A stretch of DNA of 64,000 bases from assembly GCA_023055505.1 (NCBI GenBank), contig JALIRH010000045.1:1054001-1118000 (forward strand), in the 5' to 3' direction. Each line of letters starts with the position of its first letter. Within the stretch, counting starts at the first letter, position 1. The notes below the pieces were generated by a model, which searched no databases, was not told where the DNA came from, and worked only from the letters and a program-made list of their open reading frames with translations. This document shows positions 22,601 to 33,435 of the stretch, one piece after another. This DNA is from Callipepla californica brunnescens (taxonomy: Eukaryota; Chordata; Aves; Galliformes; Odontophoridae). A program made the translations under genes and the position numbers.

Positions 22601-25350
22601 CAGGAGCAGATCTTCGTAGCCCAGCCCCAAGCAGACAGTCAGCCCTTGCTGGAAGCAGCACAGCCATTCCTCCTGCTTGGCATCTGCTTCATTTGCTGCA
22701 CCTTTTCCCACTGGAAAATGGAACAGTTTTTGTTCTTGGACTGGTCACACAGCCAGGATCCGAGTCCCCAAGAGTCCCCAGATCTCTATGCTTCTCTTGG
22801 GGACCAGGAGGGAGTGCTCATGCCTGGTGCCTGTGTGCTGGGAATAGATGAAAACCCTCCCTGTGCGCTTCTAGCTGAGCGCAGGGGTCACATTGGAAGA
22901 AATCAATAAATGCAATTATTATAAAAATTGTTGCTCTACATGAGGGATGTGTCTGGAAGCTGCAAAGGGCAAAGCTCCAGCAGCTCAGCTGTGACCTAAC
23001 TGCTCCTGGTATCATGGGGATAACCCAGACCTTAGGTGAAGCAGTTGGCAAGGTAGAGAAGCCGCCCGGTGTCAGTGGGTATCAAGGGGCATTTCTGCAA
23101 GAAAATGTCCCTTTTCTGTGGGATGAAAAGCTTCCCCTCACTTCATCAAAACACAAAACTGCATTCCCACTGGGAAACGTTTTGATGGCCCCAAAGCTGC
23201 TCCAACTCAGTGCAAACTCATCAGGAATTTCAGTGCAGTGATTCTCCAGCGGAGGAAATCACCGCTGCCTGCAAATACTCCCTACTGCAAACTACAGTTC
23301 CTGTAGAGCTTTTCTGCACCTCGAGCTCTCACCTCTTTGCTGTGCTTTGGCCACGATGGTCCCAACAGTGTCCTCTGTCCTTTCCCTGGGGGACAGGTGA
23401 GTGCTACCTGCACAGCTCCAGGCAGAAGGGATCCGTACGACATCTCTCTGGCAGCTAATGGGTGACAGCAGTTGCGTGGGCAGACTAATGGAGAAAAGGT
23501 TTGATGAAACAGAAGTGCCATCTCTGAGGTTATTTTATTTTATTTTATTTTTTTACCCTGATCCTGCTTTTTTGCAGTTATATAATTTTGTGATGACTCC
23601 GATTTAAGGAAAAAAAAGAGCACCGCTTTGAAGTCTGTGCCCACTGTGAAGTTTGGGTCCTTACCCTTGAACTGAAGTTGAGGAGGGGTGGGGGGTGGGA
23701 AATGGGAGCTCCCCTACACCCCCAGTGCTCTCACGGGGCTCTGAGCACTGAGATGCACTCCAGCTCTCCGTGCCATTCTGTGCTATTCATACCTCCTTCT
23801 TTTCTTCTTCAATACAATCCCATGGGATGCTAAACCAAAGGGAGCTCTGTGATGGGAGAAGCCCCAAAGACACAAAATCACAGCAGAAAGAAAGTTCCTC
23901 CAGGGGCTGGCTCTGCCTTGACATGAAAAGACGTTGTCAGAATTCACTTCACATGAAGAAACGTCCTCGATGCTTTTTCTGAGTCGGTTTTCTTACCCCT
24001 CTAAGAAGAGCACTTTTGCTCCAGCTCTGCACAAAGGTGAAGATTCCTGGTTTTGTTTTCCTTTTTCCTTTTCTTTCCCCGCCCTGTATGGCAATCCCCA
24101 TTATATATCACACACATTTGTGTTCCTAATACTTGTCCTGAAGCCGTCAGATGCACTTTGGGTGAGTGTATGGTTTAGTGGTGCATGGTTTGAATTGGAA
24201 AGGAATTTACCAAACACTTCCAGAAGGAAAATGCAGAGCTGCTGTGTGTCCTCTGGAGCAGTCAGTGAGATATTCCTCCTGCACTGCGTGAGCTGCTTTA
24301 ATTTTGCCATTCATCTCGTAAACAAGATGCTCCTAGGAAGCAATTTTTTTTTCTGCCAACGGACCTGGCTTTAAAATCTGAGCCACGCACAACTCCCATC
24401 TTCCTTCTTCCCTTCACCAGGATCAGTATGTTGGTGTAAGGAAAGGTGATGGCAGCAAAGCAGGAATCAGCAGCTGGAATCTGCTGGCTTGCAAAGCATG
24501 TTTCAAACCTTCCAGAGGAAAAACAGGACGGCTGATTGTCCTCGCTACCCCTAAATATTACTGCAGCATCCTCCCACATTCCATGCTGAGCCCCTGGGGA
24601 TGGGGATGTGAAGCCCCAAAAAGGATGGGAAGGGATTGAGATGGGACATTTTTATGTGGATGCTAAGACTCCTTGAGTGTCTTCCTCTTGGTGGGGGTTT
24701 TCCATGGCAATGGGCATCACTGACATTGCATTATACAGTGAGTCCCCAGGGCACCGTTCTCAGAATAATTGCACAAAGCAAATAATCACTATTTCCAATT
24801 CATTTTTCTCCTGCTCCTCGGGATGAAGCAGTGTGAGGTTTCTCTGTGATAATGGCAAACGCCCGATGCTGACCTTAGGAAAAGAGGGAGGAACTGAAAG
24901 TACTGAACTTAGAGCCAGCTGTGAGGGAGAATGGGGATCCTGCACTTGGAAAGCTCAGCCTGGAGTGGAGGCAATGTAACATTGTGCTACTGGGAGAAAA
25001 TGGTTATTAATATTGAATATCACCTCTGCCTTCAATGGATGGATGGAGATGGAGCAGAGTATTTGGGGAAGCAGTGTTCTGCCCTCCCCCTGTTCTTGTC
25101 CTCTTCCCTAGGCACATGTTGTGCCCACAGAAGGATGCTGGGGATTGTGGAGCCATCCCACTCACTACTGCTGCCCTTACAGAACTATGTTATGCTGCTG
25201 TTGACCTCCTGACTTTTCCAAGCAGGGCATCCCCGAGCCAAGCAGCTCCAAAAACAATCCTGGCTCAGCAGTAGTGAAGGAAACACAATGCACATTGCAT
25301 TTTTGGCACTGCACAGCTTTCCCTGAAGGCACAGCACATACGGACATGCA
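19619..25350. other. Non-coding stretch without recognised genes
   Basis: About 5.7 kb. Simple repeats: (AATA)n at about 20326-20349, a T/C tract at about 20936-20951, and (TTTTA)n at about 23529-23554. No CR1 was found. Overlapping minus-strand frames at 21072-21479 have no recognisable domain and no convincing exon borders. Confidence 0.45.
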
Positions 25351-25447
25351 TGACAGCCCCTTCCAACTCAACTCCATCTATGATGCTATGATCCTATGAT
25401 CCATATGCCACGACTCTAGGATTCTATGGTGCCATGATCCTATGGTT
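25351..25447 (+). mobile_element. CR1 LINE 3' tail
   Basis: tgacagccccttccaactca followed by several degenerate copies of the CR1 terminal octamer (atcctatg, attctatg) marks the 3' end of a plus-strand CR1. The terminal array is longer than usual, about eight imperfect copies to 25447. Confidence 0.8.
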
Positions 25448-28400
25448 TCGGTCACCTTCTGCGAGTGCACCCCACTGTCTCCACACTCACAATCCATGTT
25501 TGGCAAAGGATTCATAGGCAACAACTGCAAAAAGAGAGCTCATGAATAACCCACTATTGATTACACTGTGTAAGCATTATAAAGACCTGCATCCTTTAGA
25601 ATTGATGTTATATGAAGATACGTAGTAATGAATTTTTGGGAAATGCCAAGGAGCAGCTGCTGGCTTATAACTCAGCAGCATCCAGAGCAATCCCAAAGCC
25701 TTCTGCTGTACTGGATTTGCTGTGAGCAGGGCAGGTCATGGTGAAGCAGTGCCCACCTATGACCCCTTGGGGGTCTGCATCTGCTCTGCTGGAGAAATGC
25801 AGCTGAGCACATGGCTCAGAGCTACTATGGTGAGTAACAGCTTCGTGTATCCTAAAAGGGACAGAACCAACCACCAGAATAACTTGGGGCATCTCTATCC
25901 AGGCAGACACATCCCATTCCTCCCCAGATCCATCACAAGCTCTATGTACACACGCTGTGCTTGCTTTTGTAATTGTAACCTCTCGTTGTCTCACAAACAT
26001 TGGTTGCCTTAAGGGTGATACCCTGAGCAAATTCCCTTGTTTGTTAAGAAAACAACGTGGTCCTGATTCAGGCTGAAACACACCTACTGCTAACCCAGAT
26101 AAATCCACTGCTTTCAAGGGTGTTCCACTGATGATAAACCAGTGGGGAGAGTGATAAGAAAAAGGGCTGGAAAGTGACAATGCATTTTTAATCATTTTCC
26201 AGGATGAACCCTAAAGTAGCACCTTGACAAAAGGAAATTAACTTCTCTGGGAATTAACAACTCGCTGCCCACTACTCTGTGCTGGAGGGCTGGGGCAATC
26301 TGGAATACCTGAGGCTGTGAGACCTGCAGAACAACACAGAAACGCAAGTGCTGAAATCATCCAAAGAGTTTTTTTGGTCTCGTTTCCAATTGCACGATGC
26401 TGGGAGGACTTCTAGGTTGCTGCTTGAGAGGAGTGATAAGGATCTCACCCTGCCCTTGTGGAGTGCATGCTGAAACTGCTGGGCTTTCAGCCTTTGAAAT
26501 GCCAGACGTCAAATCACACTCAGCCCAGTCCTAAGCACCCCAAGACCCCAAGGTGATTTGGTGGCTTGGCCATTCTGCAGCCAAGAGCTATGCCCTCATG
26601 TTGGGCATCAACAAGAAGCCCAGCACTGCCAAGGGAGAAAAGCAGGCAGGGCCAGATGGGAAAGCACAGCCCCATGCTGGAATTATTGTTAGAAATGTTT
26701 GGCTTTGGGGTTAATGTCTTTGCATGCACCCATGCACCTACAGCAGCATGGCTTTGGGCTCTTGTGAGCTGGATGCACTGAGCTGCTCCTGCACTGCACG
26801 CTTCCAGGAGCTGTTAGCTGCAGGAGGTGGGAACGAGATGGATGGAAATCAAAGATTTCCTCCGCTTCCAACACTTTGTCAATTTCTTGTTTTCCTGCGT
26901 GTGGTTAGGGACCCTTGGTGTTTGAAGAAGGTGTGACACGTGGTCATAAATAATCATTATCTCCCCAAGTGCTTCCCACTTGAAACGTCTTAAATAAATA
27001 GACGTAAGTCTCCTCAAACGTGAGCTTTTATATAACTGCATTGTGTTCGCATGCATGCTGCTTTCAGTGAGAAACCCCTGCTGAGAACTGTGGCTGGCAT
27101 GGGCTAGATTGGTATTTCCTGATCCACAATGGAAAGAGAAGGAAGCGCTGCTACCGGGAAACGAAATGGCAAGATCAAACACTGCAACATTCTGTCTGGC
27201 TTGAAAGTGAGCTGCTTCCCACCGTGCACTGATTTTGCTGCTAATAAAATTGGCTGCGGACTCGCACTGACATCATTTGAGATGGGGTTGTGCTGTCAAA
27301 GAAAGAAGGGCTGGTTTGGACAGGGAATGGGGATGAGATGTAAGGCACTGAGCCTGGGACAGTGGTGAGAGGTGGGTTTGCTATGGGCATGGCCCAAACT
27401 GGACCTTCTTGTATCTTTGCTGGTGCGGGCAAAAGGGGAATTATAGCTCAGAGAATTGAATGTCCTGGTTCTGCAGGGAGTACCCAGACCAGAGCATGGA
27501 TCACTGATGGCTTTGATTAACGGCATGGAGCACGCAGCTATCCCAATTACATCGGGGTGAGGAGCTCAGGAATGCTGAGGCCAAACCACACACAGAGCAC
27601 TGACTCCACAGCACGGCCGAGCAGGAGCTCAGTGTGACGTCAGAGCAGACCCAATTATCCAAGGAAAATGCATGCAATTAGCAGGGCACTGCTGGGTCGT
27701 TCTGGTTGAGCTGTTTAACAACTGCAGCAAAACCCTCTGACAAGGCAGCAAGGTTAAACCTGGTGCAAAAGAAAAGAAGAAAAAGGATGCTTGTGTGCAC
27801 GTAGGAAAAGCTCCAACAAAACAAAAAATACCGATGAAGAAAAGTGGCTCGTGGTGATGTAACAGTGTCGGAGAGCTGGCAGAGAGCTGGCAATATATAC
27901 AGGGCTCTCAGATGCCACCCATGTCCCCGGAGCAATTTGCCATCAGTTTCTCCAGTAACAAACAGAGGGCAGCAGCCAGGGGGATGCTCTGCACGTGTGC
28001 CCAAAGCTGTCACACATCTTAGCAGCTGGAGGGGTAAGGTCCAGCTGGGAGGTGCAGAGCAGAGCATTGTGTGAAGCGTAGCTTGGGAATCCTAGCAAGA
28101 AAAAAAAAGCAGCTGCAACAACATGAAGCAAAGTGCTGCCCTGCTGTGGTGTGCCCTACAAGGCAAAACTCACTTTGCTTGGGAAACAAGCCAATGTCAC
28201 TGAAATAAGTGAGGCACCAGAGAGCAAAAGGAGCGTCTCTGGGCACTCTGTTCTTTATCAACATGATCAAGGCTTTCAGAGGGCATCAGGGAAGCAGTCC
28301 TTTCCTTCAGCATCTGAACCTAATGGATTCCCAGAGCAAAGCACTGGGAACGGCCCCAAGAAACTCCACATCAGCACAATAAAAACGTCGTGCCCTACAG

Positions 28401-29101
28401 AAATACGGTGACAAAGCAATCCCTGCAGGAACGGAGCTCAGCCTCTCAGACACTTGGTAAGGGCTCGCTCAATTTAGTGCACTGTGGCTGAATTGAATAT
28501 TTCTTGGGTTTATTAAAATAAGGATTTACTCCCTGTTCTATTATTCATAGGGCTGGGCAATAAGTACCAGCCAGTCGGAGCTTAATTAGCAAGGAATTAT
28601 TTACAGAGATAAGGAGCTGTTACCAATCCCAAGCAAACAGCATGTCTGTGTTGTCTCAGTGCTGGGCTGCAGGGTGGCACGAGCTATGGGCAGCATCCCT
28701 GTTTGCAGGAGCAGCATTGCTGGTAACACGAGGCATGGGAGCAGTGCACAGGGAACAGAAAACATGCAAACTGCCAGCGTGATTCACTGAGTAATTACAG
28801 AATAAAACCGGGCAAACTATTAGGAGATAATAACAATAAGTCAGGATTGACTCGTCTCTTTAGAACTCCCTGCTGCCTCCAAGTTATTTGTTACCGTCGC
28901 GAGCTGCTGCAGAAATGCTCATGTGTGGTATGAAGTGGCAGGACTTAGGAAGAGGATGGCAAAAATGCAATCAGTTAATAAATTAATAAACGAGTGCATG
29001 AAGTCCTTCATTGCTTGGCAAATCATGCCACCGTGAGACCCACCACTTGGTTGGGTCTGCCAAGCAAAGAAACAACGAGCTGTTTAAGGAGATGGTCTGG
29101 A
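25448..29101. other. Non-coding stretch without recognised genes
   Basis: No transposon or exon recognised. An AT-rich unique segment at 28480-28640 (with cttaattagcaaggaattat) is a candidate conserved element. A 176-codon minus-strand frame at 25665-26195 has no known motif. Confidence 0.45.
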
Positions 29102-29359
29102 TGTTCCACATGGACACAGTGAGTACTGCATGGATACGATGTGTCCTACACTGACATGTGGGGACCTCCTTGGACACACTGGGTACACCATCAACATTTT
29201 AGGTACCCTACAGATGTGTTCAGTACCCCTTGGGTACACCACAGACCTATTGGGTACCACATGGACGTGTGGGGTATTCCATGGGCATGCTGAATACCCC
29301 CATGGACATGTGGGGTACCCCATGGACACATTAAGTACAGCTTCAATATGTTGGGTATC
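29102..29359. repeat. 20-bp minisatellite, about 12 copies
   Basis: Degenerate 20-bp units of the form gtaccacatggacgtgtggg are phased by recurring gtac and tggac blocks. The array ends less than 20 bp before the putative LTR at 29377. Both strands remain open in translation because of the repeat. Confidence 0.88.
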
Positions 29360-29376
29360 ACATTGCCATAGTTTTA

Positions 29377-29920
29377 TGATTTGTTGTTATCAGTATTCCA
29401 CATCATAACATCATGTAGTGCACTGGGAGCTAAAGAGTTAATTCTCCAGTTCCGTGCATCCTTGATAGTTCTGGGTATACCTGTCTCAGAAGAGAACTAT
29501 GTACCCCAGAGGAGTTCCCTTTTCCGTTTTCCATTCAGAGGGAAAGATAAAACTATTGGCAAGTCATGAGATGCGCTCTTTTTTCCCTTTCTGCTTGTCC
29601 TGGTGGCTCGTGTGCTCCCTGGCCATCTTGCCTTCAGCATGAGAGTAAGACCTTTGGTTTTTGAACACTCTCTCTCTCATTTTGTTTGATTTATTAGCTT
29701 CAGTTCTAATCATACTGTACTATATTATTTTGCATTCCACTATCTTATTTAATAAATCAGCTTTCCTCCTCAGATCATTGCCTCTGTTTTGTTTTCAGGC
29801 CCACCTCCCTGCCCTTTCCCCTTTCCTGGGGCATAGGTCTGTGGATCTCTCCCCCCCCAACCCCCCACCTCCACCGCCAATTTGTCACGAAGCCAGGCTG
29901 AACCAGCCCATAAACCACTG
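29377..29920 (+). mobile_element. Putative solo LTR of an avian endogenous retrovirus
   Basis: About 540 bp resemble a common galliform LTR: a TG-initiated start after the minisatellite, a U3-like region, and a T-rich stretch with AATAAA near 29750 followed by a GT/T-rich and then C-rich 3' part ending near the aagccaggctgaacc block. No gag, pol or env frames adjoin it, so it appears to be a solo LTR. It is oriented plus, antisense to ASIC2. Boundaries are approximate and I could not identify a target-site duplication. Identification rests on memory of similar repeats. Confidence 0.5.
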
Positions 29921-30390
29921 ACACACATCGACACATCAGGTACATGCCCTAAGGTTGGGGCTCTGCTGACAGAAGCCTTAGGCTGTCACAGGGCTCAGCA
30001 GCAGTGTGGCACTGTCATGTCAGAGAGCTCAGTGCCAATGCTCAATCCATCAGTCACATTTCTTTATCAGAGCAGGAGAACAAATGCAGGCATAACCGTG
30101 CTTCGCCATTGATCAGAAGGAAGCACAGCAGGAGCAGCTGCCCATCGGCTTGAAACTCTGTTATCCTGGCTACAGCTCTCCCCCACAGAGCTGTAATCAG
30201 CTCCTTAAGCACTACATCATGCTTTCACTGGTTATCGTCTTCTGCCCTGCACTCTCTAGACAGTTCATTACTTATGCACACATGAGGCTGATTTTCTTCC
30301 TCTTGGTGGGACCTGTTGTGCTCCTGATTGATGCCAAACCCTTTTCCCATACTGAAGGGCACCCTATGGTGCCCACAGCACAAGAGAGAT

Positions 30391-30661
30391 TAGAACTGTG
30401 GGAGCAGGGCCAGAGGAGACCCCAAGGATGCTCAGAGGCTGTGGCATTTCTGCTATGGAGAACTGCTAAAAACTTGAGGATGTTCAATCTGGGGAGCAGA
30501 AGAGCCGTGGAGATCTCATTGAGATCTTCTGATACTAATAGGAAAACTGTTAAAAAGATGGAGAGGGACTTCTTGCTCTGGTGGGGGGCAACCTGCACAC
30601 AGCAGTGGTGGAGCTGGGGTCTTAAGAGCCCCTTCCAACCCTATCATGCTGTGTTTCTATG
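30391..30661 (+). mobile_element. CR1 LINE 3' fragment with internal deletion
   Basis: Contains the CR1 blocks gaccccaaggatgctcagag, ttctgctatggagaac, gttcaatctggggagcagaa and gagatctcattgagatct, then jumps to the 3' end ccccttccaaccctatcatg and tgtttctatg. The intervening consensus is partly missing. A 189-codon frame through it is not a gene. Confidence 0.82.
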
Positions 30662-30959
30662 GGCAGGGAAGCAGCCTGTGTTGCAAGGAGCTGGAAAGAA
30701 GGTTACATCATATCCTTAGGAGATACCCTGCAACTTCTGGTTGTAAAAACCTGTGGGGTCTGAGATCAAGATGCCAAGACTTTGCTGTGCACTTAACGGT
30801 GGTTCTACAGTGGAGAAAAACTAGGCATGGCCCGATCATTTTTTTCACTCCGTAATGAAATTTCCAGGAATATGACTCCAGGCAAGTTTGCAGCTTGCAT
30901 TCACAGTTGAATTCTTTGGTGGCAAGAGCAATGAGCAATGATTTTTGTTCTCTGGGTTT

Positions 30960-31175
30960 CAATACTCATAACATTTCCATTTTTATGGCATTTGATTATG
31001 TATTAGACATTTAAGATGCATTTATAATATTAACCTCTCAAAAGAGGCCACTCCTAAACCGGCTCTGTTTGCCTTGTTAAAATGCTCCTCTCGCCACTGT
31101 CTGTACTCCAAGTGGTCGGAGTCGATGAATCAAAGATCGGAAATGCTAAACCAAAATATATATTAGAAAACAGAA
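30960..31175. promoter_or_regulatory. Candidate conserved non-coding element
   Basis: Unique AT-rich DNA with ttatggcatttgattatgta and taagatgcatttataat, followed by a less AT-rich part to 31130. It is neither repeat-like nor coding. Regulatory function is inferred from appearance only. Confidence 0.3.
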
Positions 31176-31504
31176 AAGAAAAAAAAAAAAAACCAAAAAC
31201 CAAAAAAACACGGGGGAGAAAGGGGGATTGACACCTCCTTTCCTAACAAATGACCCGTGCTGGAACGTCAGCCACTTTAGTCATTTGTCAAAGCAACGTG
31301 GTTCTGCTCAGCAGCACCAAAAGTGGTAATTTGCAAATCTGAACGCTGTGTGATGCTTTTGTCATCTGTGGGAGAGGACAGGAGCAGTGCTCCCTGCTGC
31401 CTTCCCCAGCTCTCCCATTGGGGCCGTGCTGCTGAAAGGGCTCCAGGTGACCACACAGCTCTTTGGGTTTGGGGGGATTTTGTAGGGGAGGGTGAGCACC
31501 AGGC

Positions 31505-31533
31505 AGTTTTTTTTGTTTTGTTTTGTTTTGTTT
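31505..31533. repeat. (TTTTG)n microsatellite
   Basis: A T-run followed by repeated ttttg units within otherwise unique DNA. Confidence 0.9.
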
Positions 31534-31656
31534 TCCAACTGAGAGGTGTTGAAAGAGGCAAAGGGATTTGCTGAAGTTCCTAACTCAAGTTCAACCCAAT
31601 GCAAAGCCTGGAGCAGCACCAGAGGTTTCTTTCCATCCCGTGGGTGAACCATTTTG

Positions 31657-31788
31657 TAGAATCAGAATGGTTTGGGTTGGAAGGGACCTCAAAGATGATC
31701 AAGTTCCAGCCCCTGCCGCGGACAGGGTTGCCAAGCACTAAATCAGGCACTAGGCTGGGCTGCCCAGGGCCCCATCCAACCTGGCTCT
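31657..31788 (-). mobile_element. CR1 LINE 3'-end fragment
   Basis: tagaatcagaatggtttggg, then ttggaagggacctcaaagat, gatcaagttccagcccctgc and caggctgcccagg-like sequence: the reverse complement of a CR1 3' end of the TTTGGGTTGGAAGGGACC type. Confidence 0.92.
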
Positions 31789-31994
31789 TGCTCCAACCTT
31801 TGCTCTCAATGACCCCTCCCAAGTCCCTCTTGTTTAGACCTTGAGTCATTGCTCTATCTTTGTAAGCTGTCATTTTCTTTGTGCTGCTGCATGTCAGGAT
31901 CCTCAAGACTGAATAGCACAGAATTTCCTTGACAGCACAAGGGCATAAGCAGAAACCAGGAGGCTGCAACAAACACAAGGGAGAGGAAGCATCC

Positions 31995-32055
31995 ATCACA
32001 CAACACAGTACAACACAACACAACACTATACAATACAACTCAACACAGCACAAAA
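31995..32055. repeat. (CAACA)n-like microsatellite
   Basis: Imperfect caaca/caaca/ctata units over about 60 bp. On the minus strand they read as tgttg repeats and produce a Cys/Val/Leu-rich low-complexity frame. Confidence 0.85.
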
Positions 32056-32809
32056 CTGCCCTCAGATCAGAAGGTGGAGCCACCTGAGATGGCTCCAAAC
32101 TGCTCTCTTCCACCCCCTCTCATCTCCCACCATCCTACAGGGATAAGGATGTCATCTCGTTGCACATTATGTCCCCTCGTTTGTGAAATGCTGGACACAA
32201 GGCTGGCAAGAGAATTGTAAGATAAGTTCAGAAGATTGCAGTCACTTTTGTGGCCCACAAGGAGCACCTCAGGGCTGAGGAACAGCACTGAGCCTAGTGG
32301 CTGAGCCAAGGCAATAAATATAATAAATATTCTCCCCTTGGATGAGCTGTGCCCATCCTTGAGCGGTGCAGACAGGAGAACTCCTGAAAGCAGTGTGAAA
32401 TCATGAAATTAAAGACAGCGTCGTCACTCACACGAGAAGTGAAGAGTGGAAATGATGAATGAAGAGTGCTGAGCCAAAGCATATCTTCTGTTCCCCATAC
32501 CCAGAACACTGTCACTTTGCAGCTTTAATACCCCCCCCCCACCCCTCCCCCTTCTTTTCTTTTTTCCACAACTTTGTACTACGGATGCATACCACACTCT
32601 GGTTTCTATTTAACAGTACGAGCAGTAACCACGAGCAGATGCAGAACCATGAGGCAACAGCAGAGCTGCCAGAGGAACCTCATGCCCTGCTGGCTGCATT
32701 GGTACACATGGGCTGGAGGCACTGCAGTTAGCTCCATACACACGCATTATTTTGCTAGGCAGCGTGGGATCTCGATGTATGTACACTATAATTACTTTTA
32801 GTTGCTCCC

Positions 32810-32965
32810 TTCTCTTTTCTTGTAATTTGCTTTTTAATTATCGTTCAAGAATCTTAACTCAGTTGTTCCCATTAATCATAAATTAATTATAAGGTAGTCC
32901 ATATTAATTTAACACCGGGGTGTTTTTTTTTCTTTTAATTACATGTTTTTGGGCTTGTTGCTAAT
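32810..32965. promoter_or_regulatory. Candidate conserved AT-rich element
   Basis: Dense TAAT/ATTA cores (ttaattatcgttcaagaatc; taatcataaattaattataa) in unique sequence. Possible enhancer; inference only. Confidence 0.3.
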
Positions 32966-33133
32966 GTGCTAGAAACACCCGGACTGGAAGAATAACTCTG
33001 TCTGTCCCAAAAAGTGATGGTGCAGAAAAGACAACTGCCACCCAGGGAGCTTTCTGCTTCTGTTTCAGGGATTCATTTGACACAAGGAACAGGGATTGGC
33101 CACGAGTTGGACAAAATATTGCATTTTCTGGAG

Positions 33134-33435
33134 CTCTTACAACACCCTGAAAAGAAGCTGTGTTGAGGTGGGGGTCGGTTTCCTCTCCTCTGTAACAGTG
33201 ATAGGACGAGAGGTGATGGCCATAAGTTGCACCAGGGGAGGCTCAGATTGGATATTAGGAAACATTTCTTCTCTAAAAGAGTGGTGATGCATTGGCACAG
33301 GCTGCCAGGGAGGTGGGGGAGTCATCGTCGCTGGGGGTGTTCCTATATGGATGTGGCACTGAGGGACGTGGTTGGTGGGCACAGCAGGATGGGTTGGTGA
33401 TCTGAGAGCTCTTTTCCAACTGTAATGATTCTCTG
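33134..33435 (+). mobile_element. CR1 LINE 3' fragment
   Basis: A near-continuous plus-strand CR1 3' region: gaaaagaagctgtgttgagg, gataggacgagaggtgatgg, ttgcaccaggggaggctcag, ttggatattaggaaacattt, ggtgatgcattggcacaggc, then the tail agctcttttccaactgtaat. About 300 bp, the longest CR1 copy in the window. Confidence 0.95.

Noticed and set aside
25665..26195. 176-codon minus-strand frame
   Set aside because: No motif, signal peptide or exon boundary support; average composition.
29084..29408. Frames of 81 and 92 codons on opposite strands with Cys/Pro/Gly periodicity
   Set aside because: Products of the 20-bp minisatellite.
29377..29920. A full-length endogenous retrovirus
   Set aside because: Only LTR-like sequence is present; no gag, pol or env-like frames are adjacent and no second LTR was found.
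30150..30719. 189-codon plus-strand frame
   Set aside because: Most of it lies over a 5'-truncated, internally deleted CR1 3' region; the translation does not match the CR1 reverse transcriptase.
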